The notes beneath the pieces were generated by a model that had not been told where the DNA came from, ran no database searches, and was given only the letters and a program-made list of their open reading frames with translations. Made by a program: the position numbers and the translations under genes. This document shows positions 6,620 through 8,666 of a DNA stretch of 8,666 bases, one piece after another. How positions within the stretch are numbered: position 1 is the first letter of the stretch; each line of letters begins with the position of its first letter. The DNA is taken from positions 1 to 8,666 of the forward strand of contig JAFGUY010000105.1 of assembly GCA_016938245.1 (NCBI GenBank). The letters are read 5' to 3'. This DNA comes from Candidatus Omnitrophota bacterium. GTDB taxonomy: Bacteria > Omnitrophota > Gorgyraeia > Gygaellales > Profunditerraquicolaceae.

Positions 6620-7345
6620 ATGCCTAAGGCGAAAAAAGAGAGCTATCAGATTTACGTAAAGCAGATTGAAGTTTTATCAAAAGTAGCAAACCTGATTACT
6701 TCAGGCATGTATTTAGATGAGCTTTTGCGTTTGATCGTCAGCGTTACTGCCGAAATAATGGATTCCAAAATATCCTCTTTAATGCTATTAGACTATGAGA
6801 AAAAAGAGCTGGTGGTTCGCGCTACACAGTCTACCTCGGAAGCTTATAACAAGAAACTTAATATAAAGCTAGGAGAGGGAATAGCCGGAGAGGCGGCTTC
6901 AAGTAATAAAACTATAGTTGTTCTTGATATTAAAAAAGATAGCCGCTATCTTAATCAAGATATTGCCAGAAAAGAGAAGCTCTGTTCTCTTGCGAGTGTG
7001 CCTATGGCGGTTAAAGGCAAGGTTATCGGAGTACTTAATTGCTATACATCCAAAAAGCATGATTTTACTAAAACAGAACTTAATCTTCTTACTTCTTTAG
7101 CTAATCAGGCAGCTATTGCTATTGAAAATGCCGAGCTTAATCTTCGCGCGCACTCTGCAGAAGAAGCGCTTACTACGCGCAAAGTTATAGAGCGGGCAAG
7201 GGATATTTTATCACAGGAAGCTAATATCTTGCCTTCAGAGGCTTACCGCCTTATCCAGAAACAGAGTATGGATTCGCGTAAGTCTATGCGCGAAATAGCG
7301 GAGGCGATAATCTTGGCTTATGATGTAAAGAGTAAAAAAACTTGA
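6620..7345 (+). CDS. GAF-ANTAR protein, probable RNA-binding transcription antiterminator
   Basis: A 241-residue two-domain regulator. Residues about 12-172 are a GAF sensor domain, with the characteristic GEGIAGEAASSNKTIVVLDI and the end block LLTSLANQAAIAIENAEL, followed by a short linker helix. Residues about 180-238 form an ANTAR domain: R187 begins the helix RKVIERARDILSQ, then the motif PSEAYRLIQKQSMDSRKSMREIAEAIILAYD. ANTAR domains (NasR, AmiR and EutV are the studied cases) bind paired RNA hairpins and prevent intrinsic termination. The GAF ligand is unknown; several GAF cysteines or redox groups are not obvious. No Shine-Dalgarno sequence precedes the ATG, which lies 5 nt after the aminotransferase stop, so translation is probably coupled. 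Its stop codon overlaps the -35 box of the next promoter. Two downstream leaders with matching hairpins and terminators are its likely targets. Confidence 0.9.
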   Translation: MPKAKKESYQIYVKQIEVLSKVANLITSGMYLDELLRLIVSVTAEIMDSKISSLMLLDYEKKELVVRATQSTSEAYNKKLNIKLGEGIAGEAASSNKTIVVLDIKKDSRYLNQDIARKEKLCSLASVPMAVKGKVIGVLNCYTSKKHDFTKTELNLLTSLANQAAIAIENAELNLRAHSAEEALTTRKVIERARDILSQEANILPSEAYRLIQKQSMDSRKSMREIAEAIILAYDVKSKKT

Positions 7346-7370
7346 CAATCTAGCTGGGGCGTGTTATACT
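7342..7370 (+). promoter_or_regulatory. Near-consensus promoter of the sigma-like gene leader
   Basis: TTGACA (7342-7347) is a perfect -35 box and TATACT (7365-7370) a near-perfect -10 box, with a 17-bp spacer. Transcription probably starts at A7377. The -35 box contains the stop codon of the GAF-ANTAR gene. It is the best promoter in the window, yet it drives straight into a strong terminator, which is the hallmark of control by attenuation. Confidence 0.88.
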
Positions 7371-7376
7371 TTCTTC

Positions 7377-7461
7377 AGATGTAACACAGTGCTCGTGTTA
7401 TACAAAGACAAAGGCGACTTTTTTATTCCAAGAGGGAATATGAAGGTCGCTTTTTTATTTT
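7377..7461 (+). promoter_or_regulatory. Leader 1: putative ANTAR-responsive attenuator RNA
   Basis: The predicted transcript first forms hairpin P1: TAACAC (7382-7387) with GTGTTA (7395-7400), loop AGTGCTC, in which position 1 is A and position 4 is G, as in ANTAR-bound loops, although the loop has 7 rather than 6 bases. A second weak hairpin P2 can form as AAA-GGCGAC-TTT (7410-7421), also with G at loop position 4 but G, not A, at position 1. P2 holds the 5' arm of the following terminator in its loop, so P2 and terminator exclude each other. The RNA would be about 85 nt if terminated, so a free-standing small RNA is an alternative. The architecture recurs before amt. Confidence 0.6.
7410..7461 (+). 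terminator. Strong intrinsic terminator in leader 1
   Basis: GCGAC (7414-7418) pairs with GTCGC (7446-7450), and the inner TATTCC (7424-7429) with GGAATA (7435-7440) around the loop AAGAG. The intervening TTTTT/TGAAG can pair through A-U and G-U with one mismatch. With the outer A7410-7412 opposite the T-run, the stem is almost continuous. A long T-rich tract follows (7451-7461). It lies 18 nt before the ATG of the sigma-like gene, so readthrough must be regulated for that gene to be expressed from the 7342 promoter. Confidence 0.85.
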
Positions 7462-7478
7462 TAAAAATGGAATAGGCG

Positions 7479-7994
7479 ATGGAGTTTAAAGAACTAAGCA
7501 GAAAATTATCTCCGACTATAAGACGGATTGCTTATAAGCTAAACGGCAGGTACCACACTTTTAGCCATGACGACCTTTATCAGGAGGCGTTAATGCATCT
7601 ATGGTCAAACTTTACTTCGGGTAAATTAAAGAGTAAGACCGATAGCCATATTCTGCAAGGATGTTATTTCCATATCAGAAATTATATCCGTAAAGTAAAT
7701 GAAAAACCGCAACTTAGCCTTGATGCGATAACTCCCTTTGATTTTGATAAATCAAAGTTAAGGGATATAATAATTGATAAGTGCCAAGCGGATTTTCGGG
7801 ATTTATTGGATACTAAAATATTGGCTCGGGAGGTTAGGAGTAATGGGCTAAGCTTTCGAGAAAAAATTGTACTTGATTCATTAAGCGATGGCCTTACTAC
7901 GAGAGAAATAGGAATGAAGCTCTCCGTTTCTCATGTTATGGTAGTTAGAATCATAAGCAGGATACGCAAGAAATGCCGTAAATATATCGAATAA
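7479..7994 (+). CDS. Small sigma-70-like protein (regions 2 and 4 / LuxR-like HTH)
   Basis: The 171-residue protein resembles a minimal sigma-70 family factor. Residues about 8-75 look like region 2, with the typical helix FSHDDLYQEALMHLW (28-42), which in sigma factors contacts the RNA polymerase beta' clamp. Residues 124-171 form a region 4-like helix-turn-helix: LSFREKIVLDSLSDG, then TTREIGMKLSVSHVMVVRIISRIRKK. The linker (75-120) is divergent. It could be an ECF-like sigma factor or a sigma-derived regulator that no longer initiates transcription. No anti-sigma gene is adjacent. The Shine-Dalgarno sequence is poor (GGA at 7469-7471). Expression depends on readthrough of the leader 1 terminator. 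The downstream amt may be co-transcribed with it. Target promoters are unknown. Confidence 0.75.
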   Translation: MEFKELSRKLSPTIRRIAYKLNGRYHTFSHDDLYQEALMHLWSNFTSGKLKSKTDSHILQGCYFHIRNYIRKVNEKPQLSLDAITPFDFDKSKLRDIIIDKCQADFRDLLDTKILAREVRSNGLSFREKIVLDSLSDGLTTREIGMKLSVSHVMVVRIISRIRKKCRKYIE

Positions 7995-8046
7995 TATGTT
8001 ACCAGAATTAGATTTTTGTTACTTGTAATATCGTAGCGCGTTTAAA

Positions 8047-8084
8047 ACACATTGAAGTGTAGAAAACATTCAAGGGCGTTCTTG
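8047..8084 (+). promoter_or_regulatory. Leader 2: putative ANTAR target hairpins before amt
   Basis: P1 is ACAC (8047-8050) with GTGT (8057-8060) around the hexaloop ATTGAA, which has the A1 and G4 expected for ANTAR recognition. P2 is CAAG (8071-8074) with CTTG (8081-8084) around GGCGTT, with G4 but not A1. P2 covers the whole 5' arm of the terminator that follows, so the two are mutually exclusive. Spacing and order match leader 1. No convincing promoter lies between 7995 and 8046, so the RNA probably comes from the 7342 promoter through the sigma-like gene. Confidence 0.6.
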
Positions 8085-8107
8085 TAAAAGGAACGCCCTT
8101 TCTTTTT
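8072..8107 (+). terminator. Strong intrinsic terminator between the sigma-like gene and amt
   Basis: AAGGGCGTTC (8072-8081) pairs perfectly with GAACGCCCTT (8091-8100) around a 9-nt loop, and TCTTTTT follows. It may simply end the sigma-like gene transcript, but its position 19 nt before the amt ATG and the hairpins that overlap it point to attenuation of amt. Confidence 0.92.
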
Positions 8108-8125
8108 AATAAAAGGAGGTATTTT

Positions 8126-8666
8126 ATGGATATGAAGGTCGTTATTGATACTATCTGGGTGCTTATGACTGCAAAGCTTGTCTTCTTTATGAATTTAGGT
8201 TTTGCCAAGGTTGAATCAGGTTTTGCCCGTTCAAAAAATTGCGTAAATATTCTTTCTAAGAATTTTGTTGTTTTTGCGGTATCATCCTTTGGCTTTCTAT
8301 TTTTAGGCGGGGGTTAATGTTTGGAGACGGTAATGCTTTTGTGGGGTTAAAAGGCCTTTTCTTCGCAAGCGGTATGGACAATTCCCCTGCAACCGGTGAA
8401 GTATACAAGGGGGTTTATTCCGCGCTCTCCTGGACCGGGGTACCAATGTGGGCAAAATTTTTCTTCCAGCTTGTTTTCTGTGGTACAGCAGCTACAATTG
8501 TTTCCGGTGCTGTGGCAGAAAGAATCAAATATAATTCTTTCATAGTTTTTTCTTTCCTTATGGCGATGTTTATTTATCCTATCGTCGGGCATTGGATATG
8601 GGGAGGGGGCTGGTTGCATACAATAGGCATGTTGGATTTTGCCGGCTCAACAGTCGTACATTCAGT
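8126..8666 (+). CDS. amt: Ammonium transporter (Amt family), 3' truncated by window end, with apparent frameshift
   Basis: Amt proteins are trimeric inner-membrane channels for ammonium/ammonia. The start at 8126 follows the strong RBS AAGGAGGT (8113-8120) by 5 nt. Frame 1 encodes the first helix region: TIWVLMTAKLVFFMNLGFA, then ESGFARSKNCVNILSKNF and GFLFLGGG, and stops at 8315-8317. The family sequence resumes in the -1 frame at 8314 with LMFGDGNAF, and continues through TAATIVSGAVAERIKYNS, GHWIWGGGWL and DFAGSTVVHS, the last carrying a conserved pore His at the window edge. One base is missing near the G5 run 8309-8313; a GWGLMFGDGN sequence would be expected there. This could be an assembly or read error, a true mutation or, less likely, recoding. 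The stop and a downstream in-frame ATG overlap as TAATG, so reinitiation is conceivable. The gene lies behind leader 2 and its terminator. Confidence 0.85.

Noticed and set aside
7995..8046. Sigma-54 promoter for amt
   Set aside because: No GG/GC pair with the -24/-12 spacing could be found, although amt genes often have one.
8008..8208. Minus-strand 66-codon ORF across leader 2 and the amt start
   Set aside because: It runs through a strong terminator and the conserved start of amt; there is no sign of coding.
8305..8317. Programmed -1 frameshift site in amt
   Set aside because: The sequence C GGG GGT is not a classical X XXY YYZ slippery heptamer and no clear downstream stimulatory structure was found; a missing base is simpler.
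8347..8619. Antisense 90-codon ORF opposite amt
   Set aside because: It is the shadow of a clearly conserved transporter sequence, with no RBS or recognisable protein features.
1..8666. tRNA, rRNA, CRISPR or transposase genes
   Set aside because: I searched by eye on both strands and saw no cloverleaf-like sequence, regularly spaced repeats or transposase motifs.

Overview
The window carries ordinary bacterial housekeeping genes followed by a nitrogen-related block. The coding sequence is moderately AT-rich, all genes are on the + strand, and sigma-70 type promoters are recognisable. I suspect an uncultivated bacterium (for example from the PVC/Omnitrophota side of the tree), but nothing in the window proves this.

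Positions 1-3771 hold a monocistronic archaeal-type phosphoglycerate mutase gene (apgM) with its own promoter and terminator. A two-gene unit follows: mnmG (tRNA wobble-uridine modification) overlapping greA (transcript cleavage factor) by 4 nt. The mnmG promoter lies so close to its ATG that the transcript is probably leaderless.

Positions 3772-4155 contain no gene. They hold two consecutive long imperfect palindromes, about 152 and 184 bp, which share an apical motif. They look like foldback or MITE-like elements or structured RNA.

Positions 4156-7345 appear to form one operon behind a near-consensus promoter that again gives an almost leaderless transcript. It contains nadE (ammonia-dependent NAD synthetase), an Lrp/AsnC-family regulator preceded by a hairpin touching its ribosome binding site, a class I PLP aminotransferase, and a GAF-ANTAR protein. 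ANTAR domains are RNA-binding antiterminators.

Positions 7342-8666 are the most interesting part. A near-perfect promoter (TTGACA-N17-TATACT) makes a short leader that ends in a strong intrinsic terminator just before a small sigma-70-like gene. A second leader of matching architecture, also ending in a strong terminator, precedes an ammonium transporter gene (amt) that runs off the window. Both leaders contain a hairpin of the form ACACAnTG...GTGT, whose loop has A1 and G4, followed 11-12 nt later by AAGGCG/AAGGGCG, the 5' arm of the terminator. This is the expected layout of an ANTAR antitermination target. I propose that the GAF-ANTAR protein controls both a sigma-like factor and ammonium uptake. 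The amt reading frame is broken by an apparent one-base deletion beside a G5 run.
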